In this document: piece by piece, positions 1-9,527 of the stretch
Layout: each line of letters starts with the position of its first letter
Numbering within the stretch: position 1 is the stretch's first letter
Assembly (NCBI RefSeq): GCF_017352135.1
Contig: NZ_CP071454.1
Coordinates: 682,001 to 746,000, forward strand
Direction of reading: 5' to 3'
Source: Rhizobium lentis
GTDB lineage: Bacteria; Pseudomonadota; Alphaproteobacteria; Rhizobiales; Rhizobiaceae
Length of the DNA: 64,000 bases
Program-made: the position numbers and the translations under genes
The notes under the pieces: generated by a model
The model's input: the letters and a program-made list of their open reading frames with translations, nothing else
The model's database searches: none
What the model was told of the DNA's origin: nothing

Positions 1-499
1 TGCCGGAGCCGACGCGTTCGCCGCGGAAATAGCCGTTCAACATCGGACCGCCGGTAACAACGATCGACGGCAGATCGCAAGAGGCAGCGCCCATCAGCAG
101 CGACGGCGTGGTCTTGTCGCAGCCGACGAGCAGGACGCAGCCATCCATCGGCTGGCCGCGGATCGCTTCCTCCACCGCGAGCGCCGCAAGGTTGCGGTAC
201 ATCATTGCGGTCGGGCGGAAGGTGTTTTCCGAAGCCGAGAACACCGGCACCTCGAGCGGGAAGCCGCCGGCTTCCCACACACCCGCCTTCACCTTCTCGG
301 CAAGCTCTCTCAGATGGCCGTTGCACGGGGTCATATCCGACCAGGTGTTGAGGATGCCGATGACAGGCCGTCCGTCGAACAGGTCGTGCGGATAGCCCTG
401 GTTTTTAAGCCAGCCGCGATGATAAATCACGTCGCGGCTCGTGCCGCCATACCATTCCTGCGACCTCAGCCTGCGCGGCCATTCCGCTTTCTTCTTCAT
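1..499 (-). CDS. araC: L-arabonate dehydratase (IlvD/Edd family), N-terminal part, cut by window edge
   Basis: Reading the minus strand from the ATG at 499 gives 166 residues without a stop, and the gene runs off the left edge. The sequence matches the start of the IlvD/Edd dehydratase family: Cys59 in a TPCNGHL context and Cys127 in VGCDKTTPS are two of the iron-sulfur ligand cysteines of this family. L-arabonate dehydratase removes water from L-arabonate to give 2-keto-3-deoxy-L-arabonate. The sugar-acid specificity is inferred from context: the gene follows a semialdehyde dehydrogenase and the ChvE/Ggu sugar uptake genes on the same strand. A branched-chain ilvD function or another sugar-acid substrate is less likely but not excluded. 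The symbol follows the Azospirillum arabinose pathway and is not the AraC regulator. Confidence 0.8.
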   Translation of the reverse strand, partial: MKKKAEWPRRLRSQEWYGGTSRDVIYHRGWLKNQGYPHDLFDGRPVIGILNTWSDMTPCNGHLRELAEKVKAGVWEAGGFPLEVPVFSASENTFRPTAMMYRNLAALAVEEAIRGQPMDGCVLLVGCDKTTPSLLMGAASCDLPSIVVTGGPMLNGYFRGERVGSG

Positions 500-521
500 T
501 GTCTCTGTCCTTCAGGATAGT

Positions 522-546
522 CCCGGACCGCCTCGCACGGTCCGGG
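522..546 (-). other. Intercistronic hairpin between the dehydrogenase and dehydratase genes
   Basis: A perfect 9-bp inverted repeat, CCCGGACCG (522-530) and CGGTCCGGG (538-546), surrounds a 7-nt loop just after the stop of the aldehyde dehydrogenase gene. There is no T run in the direction of transcription, so it is more likely an mRNA-stabilising or weak attenuating hairpin than a full terminator. Confidence 0.5.
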
Positions 547-560
547 TCATCGGATATGTC

Positions 561-1994
561 TCAAGCCAGCGTGTAGGCCGTCTTGACCACGGTAAAGAAT
601 TCGCTTGCATATTTGCCCTGCTCGCGCGGGCCGTAGGACGAGCCCTTGCGGCCGCCGAAGGGAACATGGAAATCGACGCCCGCCGTCGGCAGGTTGACCA
701 TCACCATGCCGGCTTCCGAATTGCGCTTGAAGTGCGTTGCATGTTTCAGGCTGGTTGTGGCGATGCCGGCCGAAAGGCCAAACGGGGTGTCGTTGGCGAT
801 GGCAAGCGCCTCATCGTAATCCTTCGCCCGGATCACCGAGACCACGGGTCCGAAGATCTCCTCGCGTGAAATGCGCATCTGGTTGGTCGCTTCGGTAAAC
901 AGCGTCGGCTGCAGGTAGAAGCCGGGCGTTTCGCGCGAGATGACCTCGCCGCCGAAGGCGAGCTTGGCGCCTTCCTTCTTGCCGATCTCGATATAGTCCG
1001 TGTCGGTCTTCAACTGCCGCTCGTCGACGACGGGGCCGATATGGGTGCCGGCCTTCAGCGCGTTGTCGACGACGAGCGTCTTCAGCTTGTCAGTGAGCGC
1101 CGCGACGAACTTGTCGTGGATGCCTTCGGTGACGATCAGGCGCGAGGAAGCGGTGCAGCGCTGGCCGGTGGAAAAGAAGCCGGAATTAGCGGCGGCCTCG
1201 ACGGCGACGGAAAGATCGGCATCGTCGAGCACGACCATCGGGTTCTTGCCGCCCATCTCAAGCTGGAACTTGCGGTTATGCTCGATGGAGGCAGCGGCGA
1301 CGCGCCGGCCGGTACCGGTGGAACCGGTGAAGGTAATGCCGTGAACGTCGGGGCTCTCCAGCATGGCCTGGCCGACGACCGAGCCCTTGCCCATGACGAG
1401 GTTCAGAACGCCCTTCGGCAGCCCTGCCCTGTTGAGGATGTCGACGATCGCCCAGGAGCAGGCGGGCACCAGCTCGGCCGGCTTGAAGACGACTGTATTG
1501 CCGTAGCAAAGCGCCGGGGCGATCTTCCAGGCGGGAATAGCGATCGGGAAGTTCCACGGCGTGATGATGCCGATGACGCCGAGCGCCTCGCGGGTGATCT
1601 CGACGCCGATATTCGGGCGAACCGACGGTATGACCTCGCCGGCGAGCCGCAAGGCTTCGCCTGCGAAGAATTCGAAGATCTGCGATGCGCGGATGACTTC
1701 GCCGGTCGCTTCCGGCAGGGTTTTGCCCTCTTCTCGGGCGAGCAGCGCGCCGAGCTCGTCCTTGCGGGCCATGATCTCATCGCCGGTCTTCTTCAGGATG
1801 ACGTGGCGTTCCCAGATGCCCGAGCGCGACCAGGCCGGAAAGGCGGCCTTGGCGGCGGCGATAGCGTTTCTGGTGTCCTCGGCGCTGCCATCGGCATAGA
1901 GGCCGACGACTTCGTTCGTATCCGACGGGTTGATGTTCTTCGTCGCGTTCGTGCCGACCCATTCGCCGGCGATCAGGTTTTGATAAATGGTCAT
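561..1994 (-). CDS. araE: 2-oxoglutarate semialdehyde (2,5-dioxovalerate) dehydrogenase
   Basis: This 477-residue protein has the normal length and motifs of NAD(P)-dependent aldehyde dehydrogenases: PWNFP at 146-150, the nucleotide-binding GSTGTG at 224-229, the general base Glu246 in LEMGGKNP, and the catalytic Cys280 in GQRCTASSR. It resembles the alpha-ketoglutaric semialdehyde dehydrogenase group, which makes the last step of oxidative pentose degradation and yields 2-oxoglutarate for the TCA cycle. It lies between the FAH-family gene gguC and the arabonate dehydratase on the same strand, which fits the L-arabinose route. The exact aldehyde used cannot be read from the sequence. A GGAGG-like site lies just upstream of the ATG at 1994. 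Confidence 0.85.
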   Translation of the reverse strand: MTIYQNLIAGEWVGTNATKNINPSDTNEVVGLYADGSAEDTRNAIAAAKAAFPAWSRSGIWERHVILKKTGDEIMARKDELGALLAREEGKTLPEATGEVIRASQIFEFFAGEALRLAGEVIPSVRPNIGVEITREALGVIGIITPWNFPIAIPAWKIAPALCYGNTVVFKPAELVPACSWAIVDILNRAGLPKGVLNLVMGKGSVVGQAMLESPDVHGITFTGSTGTGRRVAAASIEHNRKFQLEMGGKNPMVVLDDADLSVAVEAAANSGFFSTGQRCTASSRLIVTEGIHDKFVAALTDKLKTLVVDNALKAGTHIGPVVDERQLKTDTDYIEIGKKEGAKLAFGGEVISRETPGFYLQPTLFTEATNQMRISREEIFGPVVSVIRAKDYDEALAIANDTPFGLSAGIATTSLKHATHFKRNSEAGMVMVNLPTAGVDFHVPFGGRKGSSYGPREQGKYASEFFTVVKTAYTLA

Positions 1995-2061
1995 GGGCTG
2001 AGCAAGCCTCCTTTACCGTTTACAAACACGGCCGGCCGCGGACGCAGCCAGGCCTCGAAAA

Positions 2062-3057
2062 TCAGAGCTGCCTGACGGCAATTTCTTCTTCGGCGGCCAC
2101 CTTCAGCGGATTGCGCAGCGGCAGGCCGAATTCGGCGACTTCAATCTCGAAGAGGTCGCCCTCTTCCGTCTTGATGCCGTCGGCAAAGGAAAGGGTCGCC
2201 GTGCCGAACATATGGACATGGACGTCTCCCGGAACACGGAAGAGGCCATACTTGAAATGGTGATATTCGAGGTTCGCGAAGGTGTGCGACATGTTCGCCT
2301 CGCCCGACAGGAACGGCTTTTCGAAGATCACCTTGTCGCCGCGCTTGATGCGCGAAGTGCCGCGAATATCGTCCGGCGCTGCACCGACGCGGATTTCCGG
2401 ACCGAAGCTTGCCGGGCGCAGCTTCGAATGAGCGAGGAAGAGATAATTGATCCGCTCGGTGACGTGATCGGAAAACTCGTTCGACAGGGCAAAACCGATG
2501 CGGAACGGTGTGCCGTCCTTGGCGATGACATAAATGCCGGCCATTTCGGGCTCTTCGCCGCCGTCGAGCGCGAAGGAAGGGGAAACCAGCGGCGCGCCGG
2601 GAGATGCGGCGCCATAGCCGTTCCCCTTGTAGAACCACTCGGGCTGCACGCCTTTCTCGCCGGGCTTCGGCTTGCCGTTCTCAAGCCCCATCTTGAACAT
2701 CTTCATCGAGTCGGTCAGCGTTTCCTCGGCCGCCTCGGTGGTCTTCTTGTGCATGGAATCGCGGGTGGCGGCCGAGCCGAGATGGGTGAGGCCGGTGCCG
2801 GTCAGGTGCAGATGGGCTGCGTCCGGGTGGGTGATCGGCGGCAGGAAACGGCCTTCCGCATAGGCCTTCTCAAGATCGACGGCCTCGCCGTAGCCATGGC
2901 CCTCGATGACTGACGCCAGCGACTTGCCGCCATCGGCGGCCTCCATCGCCAAGGCATAGACGCTGCCGGCATTCTTGACCGACCTGGCGGCGCCGCCCTG
3001 CTCGCGCACGGCGACGACGATCTCTCCGTTGGCACCCTTGATCTGGGAAATAAGCAC
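2062..3057 (-). CDS. gguC: GguC / AraD1-type protein (fumarylacetoacetate hydrolase fold)
   Basis: This 331-residue protein matches GguC of Agrobacterium, a member of the FAH superfamily often called AraD1. Members of this superfamily act on 2-keto acids with a divalent metal; the acidic stretch DGGEEPEMAGIYVIAKDGT in the middle fits the metal-binding core. Standing between the ggu transporter genes and the semialdehyde dehydrogenase, it is well placed to dehydrate 2-keto-3-deoxy-L-arabonate to 2-oxoglutarate semialdehyde, as XylX does for the D-xylose acid in Caulobacter. That reaction is inferred from context. It follows gguB after about 115 bases on the same strand and is probably part of the same transcript. 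Confidence 0.8.
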   Translation of the reverse strand: MLISQIKGANGEIVVAVREQGGAARSVKNAGSVYALAMEAADGGKSLASVIEGHGYGEAVDLEKAYAEGRFLPPITHPDAAHLHLTGTGLTHLGSAATRDSMHKKTTEAAEETLTDSMKMFKMGLENGKPKPGEKGVQPEWFYKGNGYGAASPGAPLVSPSFALDGGEEPEMAGIYVIAKDGTPFRIGFALSNEFSDHVTERINYLFLAHSKLRPASFGPEIRVGAAPDDIRGTSRIKRGDKVIFEKPFLSGEANMSHTFANLEYHHFKYGLFRVPGDVHVHMFGTATLSFADGIKTEEGDLFEIEVAEFGLPLRNPLKVAAEEEIAVRQL

Positions 3058-3171
3058 GACTTCGATCCTTCTCGTTCCGGCGAAGGCAGGAAAAGCTCCG
3101 CCTGTCCGGCTCCATCAGGAGCCGGAATCCATCTTTCATATGACTGCGAATGCCGGGCTGCGCTTCGACGC

Positions 3172-4377
3172 TCAGCCCTTGTTCTTGTTGTAAACGTCGA
3201 AGAACACGGCCGCGAGAAGCACCGCACCCTTCACCATCTGCTGGAAGTCGATGCCGAGGCCGACGATCGACATGCCGTTGTTCATGACGCCCATGATGAA
3301 TGCGCCGATGACCGCGCCGGTGATCTTGCCGACGCCGCCCGATGCCGAGGCACCGCCGATGAAGCAGGCCGCGATCACGTCAAGCTCGAAGCCGACGCCG
3401 GCTTTCGGCGTTGCCGAGTTCAGGCGGAGTGCGACGATCATCCCGGCAAGGCCTGCAAGCACGCCCATGTTGACGAAGGTGTAGAAACTGAGGCGCTGCG
3501 TGTTGATGCCCGAAAGCTTGGTCGCCTTTTCGTTGCCGCCCATGGCGTAGATGCGGCGGCCGACCGTCGTGCGCTTGGTGACGAAGGCGTAGATCGCGAT
3601 CAGCACCAGCATGACGACGAGAACGTTCGGCAGGCCCCTGTAGCTGGACAATTGATAGCCGAGCCACAGAATGGCGAGCGAAACGACCAGGTTCTGGCCA
3701 ATGAAGAAGCCCAGCGGCTCGACATCGATGCCATGGCTTTCGTTCACCTTGCGGCGGCGCCAGGCGAGGTAGAAGAGGATGACCGGCAGGATCACCGTCA
3801 GGATCAGCGAGGTCGACTGCACGGGCGCGCCGAAGATGTTGATCATGTCGCCCGGCAGGAAGCCAGTGCTGATGACTTGGAATTCCTTCGGGAACGGGCC
3901 GATGTTCTTGCCGGCCAGCACCGTCAGCGTCAGCCCGCGGAAGATCAGCATGCCGGCGAGCGTCACGATGAAGGACGGGATGCGGTGATAGGCGATGAAA
4001 TAGCCCTGCGCAGCGCCGATAATGCCGCCGACGATCAGACAAATCAGGCCGGCGACCCAGAAATTCATGCCCCATGTCACGGTGAAGATTGCCGCGAGCG
4101 CGCCGACGAAGGCGACGATCGAACCGACCGACAGGTCGATATGCCCAGCTACGATGACTAGCAGCATGCCGAGCGCCATGATGACGATGAAGGAATTCTG
4201 CAGGACGAGGTTCGTCAGGTTGACCGGCTTGAAGAGAATGCCGCCGGTGTAGAACTGGAAGAATACCATGATCGCGACGAGCGCGATGAGCATGCCGTAT
4301 TCACGAATGTTGCCGCGGATGTAGTCGGCAACGGAAACGACGTTGCTTTCCTCGGTTGTCGGGTTGACCGGAGTCAT
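3172..4377 (-). CDS. gguB: Sugar ABC transporter permease GguB
   Basis: The 401-residue protein is hydrophobic throughout and carries the CUT2 permease signature around [16 protein letters not shown], followed by the conserved region [16 protein letters not shown] and a glycine-rich [16 protein letters not shown]. It belongs to the MmsB/XylH group and should form the membrane channel for sugars delivered by ChvE. Its ATG overlaps the gguA stop codon (ATGA at 4374-4377), so the two are translationally coupled. The stretch between the membrane segments at about residues 200-235 is polar and longer than in ribose permeases, as usual for this subgroup. Confidence 0.9.
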   Translation of the reverse strand: MTPVNPTTEESNVVSVADYIRGNIREYGMLIALVAIMVFFQFYTGGILFKPVNLTNLVLQNSFIVIMALGMLLVIVAGHIDLSVGSIVAFVGALAAIFTVTWGMNFWVAGLICLIVGGIIGAAQGYFIAYHRIPSFIVTLAGMLIFRGLTLTVLAGKNIGPFPKEFQVISTGFLPGDMINIFGAPVQSTSLILTVILPVILFYLAWRRRKVNESHGIDVEPLGFFIGQNLVVSLAILWLGYQLSSYRGLPNVLVVMLVLIAIYAFVTKRTTVGRRIYAMGGNEKATKLSGINTQRLSFYTFVNMGVLAGLAGMIVALRLNSATPKAGVGFELDVIAACFIGGASASGGVGKITGAVIGAFIMGVMNNGMSIVGLGIDFQQMVKGAVLLAAVFFDVYNKNKG

Positions 4378-5912
4378 TGTTTCTTCTCCCCTGAGCGCAT
4401 GATAGCGCGCATGATGGTTTCCTGGCTTGCTTCTCCCTTCGGCAGTTCGGCGACGATGCGTCCTTCGTTCATCACGTAGATGCGGTCACAAGTGCCGAGC
4501 AGTTCGGGCATTTCCGATGAGATCATCAGAACTCCTTTCCCATCGGCGGCAAGCTGGTTGATGATAGTATAAATCTCGTACTTTGCGCCAACGTCGATGC
4601 CGCGCGTGGGCTCGTCGAGGATCAAAATCTCGGGATCGGAGAACAGCCACTTCGACAGCACGACCTTTTGCTGGTTACCGCCGGAAAGATTGACCGTTTC
4701 CTGGAAGATGCCGTGCGAGCGAATGCGCAGCTTCGACCGGAAATCGGTCGCGACCTTCATCTCCTTGATGTCGTCGATGACGCTGTTGTTCGAAATACCT
4801 TCGAGGTTGGCGAGCGTCGTATTGTGCAGGATCGTGTCGTTGAGCACGAGGCCGAGTTGTTTGCGGTCTTCGGTGACGTAGGCAAGACCCGCATCGATCG
4901 CCTTGCGCACGGTGCTGACGTCGACCGGCTTGCCCTCGACGAAAACCTCGCCGCTGATCTTGTGCCCGTATGACTTGCCGAAGACGCTCATGGCGAATTC
5001 GGTGCGGCCCGCACCCATCAGACCGGCGATACCGACGACCTCGCCCTTGCGGACATTGACATTGATGTCATGCAGCACTTGGCGATCGCGGTGATGCTGG
5101 TGATAGGCATTCCAGTTCTTGACCTCAAAGATCGTCTCGCCAATCGGCACAGAGCGCGGCGGATAGCGATCGGCGAGGTCGCGGCCCACCATGTTCTTGA
5201 TGATGATGTCTTCGCTGATCTCGTCCGCGTGACAGTCGAGCGTCTTGACGGTCATGCCATCGCGCAGGACCGTGATCTGGTCGGCGACCTTGCGGATCTC
5301 GTTCAGCTTGTGGGAAATGATGATCGAGGTGATGCCCTGATTGCGGAACTCGATCAGCAGATTGAGCAGCGCGTCCGAGTCCTTCTCGTTGAGCGAGGCT
5401 GTGGGCTCGTCGAGGATGAGCAGCTTCACACTCTTCGACAGCGCCTTGGCGATCTCTACGAGCTGCTGCTTGCCGACGCCGATGTCGGTCACCAAAGTGT
5501 TCGGGGATTCGCGCAGACCGACTTTCTGCAAAAGCTGCTTCGTGCGGTTATACGTCTCTTCCCAACTGATGACTCCGTTCTTGGCATTCTCGTTGCCGAG
5601 AAAGATGTTTTCGCCGATCGACAGCAATGGCACAAGCGCCAGTTCCTGGTGGATGATGACGATGCCGATTTCTTCGGAGTCCTTGAGGACCTTAAAATGG
5701 CGCGTCTCGCCTTCGTAGACGATTTCGCCTTCATAGCTTCCGGTAGGATAGACGCCTGATAGCACTTTCATCAGGGTCGATTTTCCGGCCCCGTTTTCGC
5801 CTACCAATGCGTGAATTTCACCCTTGCGAACCTTGAGGTTCACGTTCTCCAGCGCCTTAACGCCTGGGAACGTCTTGGTGATGCTCCGCATTTCGAGGAT
5901 TGTGTTGTCCAT
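4374..5912 (-). CDS. gguA: Sugar ABC transporter ATP-binding protein GguA (two nucleotide-binding domains)
   Basis: This protein of about 512 residues has two tandem ATPase domains, as in MmsA and AraG. The first has a Walker [10 protein letters not shown] near residue 40 and the Walker [11 protein letters not shown]. The second half has the altered P-loop GLMGAGRTE, the signature [15 protein letters not shown] and a Walker [10 protein letters not shown]. It powers import through GguB of sugars bound by ChvE. The frame is open to a TTG at 5918, but the ATG at 5912 is the more likely start. The gene lies 96 bases downstream of chvE, with a hairpin between them, and overlaps gguB by 4 bases. 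Confidence 0.92.
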   Translation of the reverse strand: MDNTILEMRSITKTFPGVKALENVNLKVRKGEIHALVGENGAGKSTLMKVLSGVYPTGSYEGEIVYEGETRHFKVLKDSEEIGIVIIHQELALVPLLSIGENIFLGNENAKNGVISWEETYNRTKQLLQKVGLRESPNTLVTDIGVGKQQLVEIAKALSKSVKLLILDEPTASLNEKDSDALLNLLIEFRNQGITSIIISHKLNEIRKVADQITVLRDGMTVKTLDCHADEISEDIIIKNMVGRDLADRYPPRSVPIGETIFEVKNWNAYHQHHRDRQVLHDINVNVRKGEVVGIAGLMGAGRTEFAMSVFGKSYGHKISGEVFVEGKPVDVSTVRKAIDAGLAYVTEDRKQLGLVLNDTILHNTTLANLEGISNNSVIDDIKEMKVATDFRSKLRIRSHGIFQETVNLSGGNQQKVVLSKWLFSDPEILILDEPTRGIDVGAKYEIYTIINQLAADGKGVLMISSEMPELLGTCDRIYVMNEGRIVAELPKGEASQETIMRAIMRSGEKKQ

Positions 5913-5967
5913 AGTCAAAGTTCCAGCGCCGGCAGCTTGAAACAGCTGGGGCGATCATAAAATCGAA

Positions 5968-5997
5968 GGCCGGAACCCGCAAGCAAGGGCTCCGGCC
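5968..5997 (-). other. Intercistronic hairpin between chvE and gguA
   Basis: GGCCGGAACCC (5968-5978) faces GGGCTCCGGCC (5987-5997), giving a GC-rich stem with one internal mismatch and an 8-nt loop. It stands directly after the chvE stop and has no strong T run in the direction of transcription. Such hairpins often protect the message of the highly expressed binding protein or partly terminate before the ATPase gene. Confidence 0.5.
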
Positions 5998-6008
5998 TCC
6001 TGTTTAAC

Positions 6009-7073
6009 TTACTTCAGCTGGTCTTCGGTATAGTAACCGCTGTCGATCAGGACCTGCTTGTAGTTGGTCTTGTCGACCGAAACCGGCTTCAGCAGATAGG
6101 ACGGAACGACCTTGACGCCGTTGTCGTAGGTCTTGGTGTCATTGACCTCAGGCTCCTTGCCGGACATGACGGCATCGACCATGGAAACCGTGACCTTGGC
6201 GAGTTCGCGGGTGTCCTTGAAGATCGTCGAGTGCTGCTCGCCAGCGATGATCGACTTGACCGACGGGATTTCAGCGTCCTGGCCGGAAACGACCGGAAGC
6301 GGCTGGTCAGCGGAACCGTAGCCGACGCCCTTCAGCGAAGAGATGATGCCGATCGAGAGGCCGTCATAGGGAGACAGGACGGCGTCGACCTTGGCGTCGG
6401 TGTAGTTGGCCGAGAGCAGGTTGTCCATGCGGGCCTGGGCGGTTGCCGCATCCCAACGCAGCGTGCCGACCTTGTCCATGCCGGTCTGGCCGGACTTCAC
6501 GACGAGCTTGCCCGAGTCGATGTAGGGCTGCAGGACGGACATGGCGCCATCATAGAAGAAGAAGGCGTTGTTGTCGTCAGGCGAACCGCCGAAGAGTTCG
6601 ATATTGAACGGGCCCTTGCCATCCTTGAGGCCGAGGGCATCAACGATCGAGGTCGCCTGGAGAACGCCGACCTGGAAGTTGTCGAAGGTGGCGTAGTAGT
6701 CGACGTTGGCCGAATCGCGGATCAGGCGGTCATAAGCGATGACCTTGATGCCGGCATCATGTGCCTTCTGGAGAACGTCGGACAGCGTCGTGCCATCGAT
6801 CGAAGCGATGACGAGAACCTTGGCACCCTTGGTGACCATGTTTTCGATCTGCGACAGCTGGTTCGGAATGTCGTCGTCAGCATACTGCAGGTCGGTCTTG
6901 TAGCCGGCGGCCTCGAGCTGCTTGACGATGTTGTTGCCGTCGTCGATCCAGCGAGCGGAGGACTTCGTCGGCATCGCGATGCCAACAAGCCCCTTGTCCT
7001 GCGCCATCGCAGGCATAACGAACGAAGCGACGCCGAAGGCGGCCGCAGCCATCAATGAGATAATGGATTTCAT
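6009..7073 (-). CDS. chvE: Multiple-sugar periplasmic binding protein ChvE
   Basis: The 354-residue protein starts with a signal peptide ([19 protein letters not shown], cut after AMA) and matches ChvE, the galactose/arabinose/glucose-binding protein of Agrobacterium and its rhizobial relatives. Typical periplasmic-binding-protein segments are visible, such as [10 protein letters not shown] and [14 protein letters not shown]. ChvE binds aldoses in the periplasm and feeds GguAB; in Agrobacterium it also binds VirA to enhance virulence induction, a role not implied here. It is first in its operon and is read divergently from the LysR gene gbpR, the same order as in Agrobacterium. A purine-rich GGGAGAGA site lies just before the ATG. 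Confidence 0.95.
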   Translation of the reverse strand: MKSIISLMAAAAFGVASFVMPAMAQDKGLVGIAMPTKSSARWIDDGNNIVKQLEAAGYKTDLQYADDDIPNQLSQIENMVTKGAKVLVIASIDGTTLSDVLQKAHDAGIKVIAYDRLIRDSANVDYYATFDNFQVGVLQATSIVDALGLKDGKGPFNIELFGGSPDDNNAFFFYDGAMSVLQPYIDSGKLVVKSGQTGMDKVGTLRWDAATAQARMDNLLSANYTDAKVDAVLSPYDGLSIGIISSLKGVGYGSADQPLPVVSGQDAEIPSVKSIIAGEQHSTIFKDTRELAKVTVSMVDAVMSGKEPEVNDTKTYDNGVKVVPSYLLKPVSVDKTNYKQVLIDSGYYTEDQLK

Positions 7074-7343
7074 TTCTCTCTCCCTTGTTAATAGATAGCG
7101 GACGAAAAATCGCCCGCCCCGAAACTGTGGCAGGTTCCGTATTGGATAGTTACTTCAGATGGTGAGAAACGAAGTAGGTCTCCTCCACGATCTCACACGT
7201 GTTGAGTGCCAACCAGCACACGGCGGCAAACTGGTATGGATTCCTATAACTGTCAAATAGAATAACTGGTAATGTGCATAACAATTTTGGTATATCGTTA
7301 AAAAGTATTACTTTTGATGGAGCGCAGTGGGGAGGCTGCAACC
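7074..7343. promoter_or_regulatory. Divergent chvE / gbpR promoter region
   Basis: This 270-base gap between two divergent genes is clearly AT-richer than its surroundings, above all at 7240-7320. By analogy with Agrobacterium it should hold both promoters and the GbpR-binding site. I see candidate T-N11-A boxes but cannot fix the site by eye. Confidence 0.5.
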
Positions 7344-8351
7344 ATGACGATCGTTTCAGAGCCCATTTCGATGGATCACGTTGATATCCACAGCGACAGT
7401 TTCGGTGACGACAGCTTTCTGCGTTCGGGACTTAAGCTGAATCACCTGCGCATGATCGTCGCAATCGAAGATAGTGGACAGATTTCCGCTGCCGCGGAAG
7501 TACTCAACATCTCCCAGCCCGCCGCATCGCGTATGCTGTCGGAAATGGAGGCGATCACCAAGACGGCGCTCTATGAGCGCGTCGCCCGCGGCGTGGTGCT
7601 GACGACCTTCGGCGCGGCCCTTGCGAGACGCGCCCGGAAGATCCTTCTGGAGCTGCGCGAGGCGAGCCGCGAGATCGCCGAATTGAAGAGCGGCAAGGGC
7701 GGCTCGGTCTTCATCGGCGCTGTGACTGCGCCGGCCATGAGCCTGGTCGTGCCGGCGATCAACAAGGTGCGCAAGGCCTATCCCGGCATCGAGATCAACA
7801 TCCAGGTGGAGACGAGCAATGTGCTCGCCCGCGAGTTGCTCGCCGCCCGCCACGACTTCATCATCGGCCGCATTCCCGACGATCTCAATCCGCGCCTGTT
7901 CGAGGTCAAGGAGATCGGCATCGAGCGGGCCTGCCTGATCGTGCGCAACCGCCATCCGCTCCTGAAAAGGAAGAAGACGAGCAGCCTTGCCGACGTCAGG
8001 GACTACGACTGGGTGTTCCAGCCGCCGGGCACGCTGCTGCGCCGTACGATCGAAGACATCTTCCTGTCTCAGGGCGTGGCGCTGCCGGAAAACATCGTCA
8101 ACACGTCTTCGCTGCTGCTCACCTGCGCGATCGTCTGCGAAACCGATGCGATCGCCCCTGTCGCCGTCGACGTCGCCCATTTCCTGGCAAGCCAGGGCGC
8201 CAAGGCTTCCGACGTGCGCATGCTGCCGATCGATTTCGACATCAACGTCAAGCCCTACAGCCTGATCACGGCGAGAGAACGGGCGCTGCCACCGAGCGCG
8301 AGGCTGCTTTACGACATCATCTTGGAGGAGAGCCGGAAGCAGGAGGGCTAG
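7344..8351 (+). CDS. gbpR: LysR-type regulator GbpR of the sugar-binding protein operon
   Basis: A LysR-family protein of 335 residues with an N-terminal winged helix-turn-helix (SAAAEVLNISQPAASRMLSE, near residues 46-65) and a C-terminal effector domain. It has an N-terminal extension of about 30 residues before the helix-turn-helix domain, as GbpR does. GbpR activates chvE in response to arabinose, galactose and related sugars. The divergent position next to chvE is the main support for the name. The frame is open from 7314, but the ATG at 7344 is preceded at 8 bases by GGGGAGG and is the better start. Confidence 0.88.
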   Translation: MTIVSEPISMDHVDIHSDSFGDDSFLRSGLKLNHLRMIVAIEDSGQISAAAEVLNISQPAASRMLSEMEAITKTALYERVARGVVLTTFGAALARRARKILLELREASREIAELKSGKGGSVFIGAVTAPAMSLVVPAINKVRKAYPGIEINIQVETSNVLARELLAARHDFIIGRIPDDLNPRLFEVKEIGIERACLIVRNRHPLLKRKKTSSLADVRDYDWVFQPPGTLLRRTIEDIFLSQGVALPENIVNTSSLLLTCAIVCETDAIAPVAVDVAHFLASQGAKASDVRMLPIDFDINVKPYSLITARERALPPSARLLYDIILEESRKQEG

Positions 8352-8464
8352 GCGTGGCGCCGACATGCCCGCGATTTTTGGACGACACCATGCTCCAAAT
8401 ATTTGAGCGCAAGCCCGGCGCCACCTTGCGCTCCTTTAAATAGGCGCTTCGAGAGGAAGCACGG

Positions 8465-8926
8465 ATGCTGTTCGGACAGTCGGTATTTCAATCAGTCCTC
8501 GAGCGACTGAAGGCGGAGGACGAGACGGAGGAAGAGGCGCGATCGCCGGCCTCTCATCGCGTCGCCGGCCTCGGCACCGGGCTCGCCTTCGATGTCCTGG
8601 AGGGCGTCTCAGTCGCTTCGCAGCGCGTCGGCCAGGCCTATTTCGACAATCTCGACGCCGCCGGCGTTGTGGAAAAACCTGCGCCTCCCGCTGCAGCCGA
8701 GCCGGTCATGCCGGCACATCTCAACCGCATGGCGCCGCACGAAGTGGCCGCCGAACTGGCGATCTCGGCTGCCGATACACCGCAAACGCTCGGTGAGAAG
8801 CGCCGCGCCTTCGCCCGCGCCAACCATCCCGATGGCGTTGCCCTGCCCTTCCGCGACAATGCGACGAAGCGGATGATGATCGCCAATCTCCTGATCGACG
8901 AGGCGTTGCAACGAATCGCTCGCTAA
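8465..8926 (+). CDS. Conserved hypothetical protein with a degenerate J-domain-like C-terminus
   Basis: This 153-residue protein has a variable, acidic and proline-rich N-terminal part and a C-terminal segment of about 45 residues that resembles the end of a DnaJ domain: EKRRAFARANHPDG contains an HPD tripeptide (residues 121-123) after a basic helix, followed by another helix (MMIANLLIDEALQRI). In true J proteins the HPD loop contacts DnaK. Whether this protein does so is unknown. It has a good GAGAGGA site before the ATG and stands alone after gbpR. No function is assigned. Confidence 0.7.
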   Translation: MLFGQSVFQSVLERLKAEDETEEEARSPASHRVAGLGTGLAFDVLEGVSVASQRVGQAYFDNLDAAGVVEKPAPPAAAEPVMPAHLNRMAPHEVAAELAISAADTPQTLGEKRRAFARANHPDGVALPFRDNATKRMMIANLLIDEALQRIAR

Positions 8927-8929
8927 AGC

Positions 8930-9028
8930 ATGTCCGCGATCTTTCAGCTTCGCTAGTTACGCTTCAGGCCTTTGTTTTTCCGCATGTCCTTATCGCCAAC
9001 CGCGGCACATTTTGGAAGACGTGCCCGC
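8930..9028. repeat. Possible degenerate rhizobial intergenic repeat
   Basis: The gap holds two GCATGTCC blocks (8933 and 8982 regions) followed by a CCGCGGCACA block. The layout and wording resemble the short mosaic repeats common between rhizobial genes, and the last block also occurs at 48931 and, in variant form, at 48987. The match is partial, so this is a weak call. Confidence 0.35.
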
Positions 9029-9029
9029 A

Positions 9030-9314
9030 TTACCCCGCCGGCCCGTCCTTCGACGGCTTTTCCGCGGATATCTCCGCGGGCTCGTCCTCTTCCTCGGCGT
9101 CAGGCCGGACGACCGGCTCTGCCACCTCAGGTTGAGACTTGAAGGTCCAGAACAGCATATAGAAGGCATAGGCGCCGGCCGCAGCGGAAATCACCGCCCA
9201 GAACGGATCGCCCCCGACGATCTCGACCGCGGCCCAGCCAAAGCAGACGGCAACGATGGCAATCCGCACCCAGAGGCGCCGATATGCGGGATGATTCGGA
9301 TCGATGAGTTGCAT
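9030..9314 (-). CDS. Small membrane protein, unknown function
   Basis: Starting at the ATG at 9314, which is preceded by GGAG at a suitable distance, the protein has 94 residues. It has two adjacent hydrophobic segments (WVRIAIVAVCFGWAAVEIVGG and FWAVISAAAGAYAFYMLF) and an acidic C-terminal tail rich in Glu and Pro. The frame is open further upstream, but that part reads like non-coding sequence. This looks like one of the small two-segment inner-membrane proteins common in rhizobia. No known domain is recognised. Confidence 0.7.
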   Translation of the reverse strand: MQLIDPNHPAYRRLWVRIAIVAVCFGWAAVEIVGGDPFWAVISAAAGAYAFYMLFWTFKSQPEVAEPVVRPDAEEEDEPAEISAEKPSKDGPAG

Positions 9315-9527
9315 CTTTGCTCCGCGGTCGCATTTTGTCGCACTGCCCTCGGCCCGTGCCGCGCATGTCTCTAAAGCCTTTCCTGGTGAGATTAAAGCAT
9401 TCTGTTGGGCGAAAGGCCGGGCATTTGTGCCGGACGAGAGGCTATCGGCTCTGGCGACCATCAAAATCTCTGGTTCGAATCTTGCAAATGTGAAAGATCC
9501 GCGGGCTTGACGCCACGCACAGAAGAT

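Noticed and set aside
1041..2075. Long plus-strand open frame opposite the aldehyde dehydrogenase
   Set aside because: A shadow caused by GC-rich codon use; the minus-strand protein has clear family motifs.
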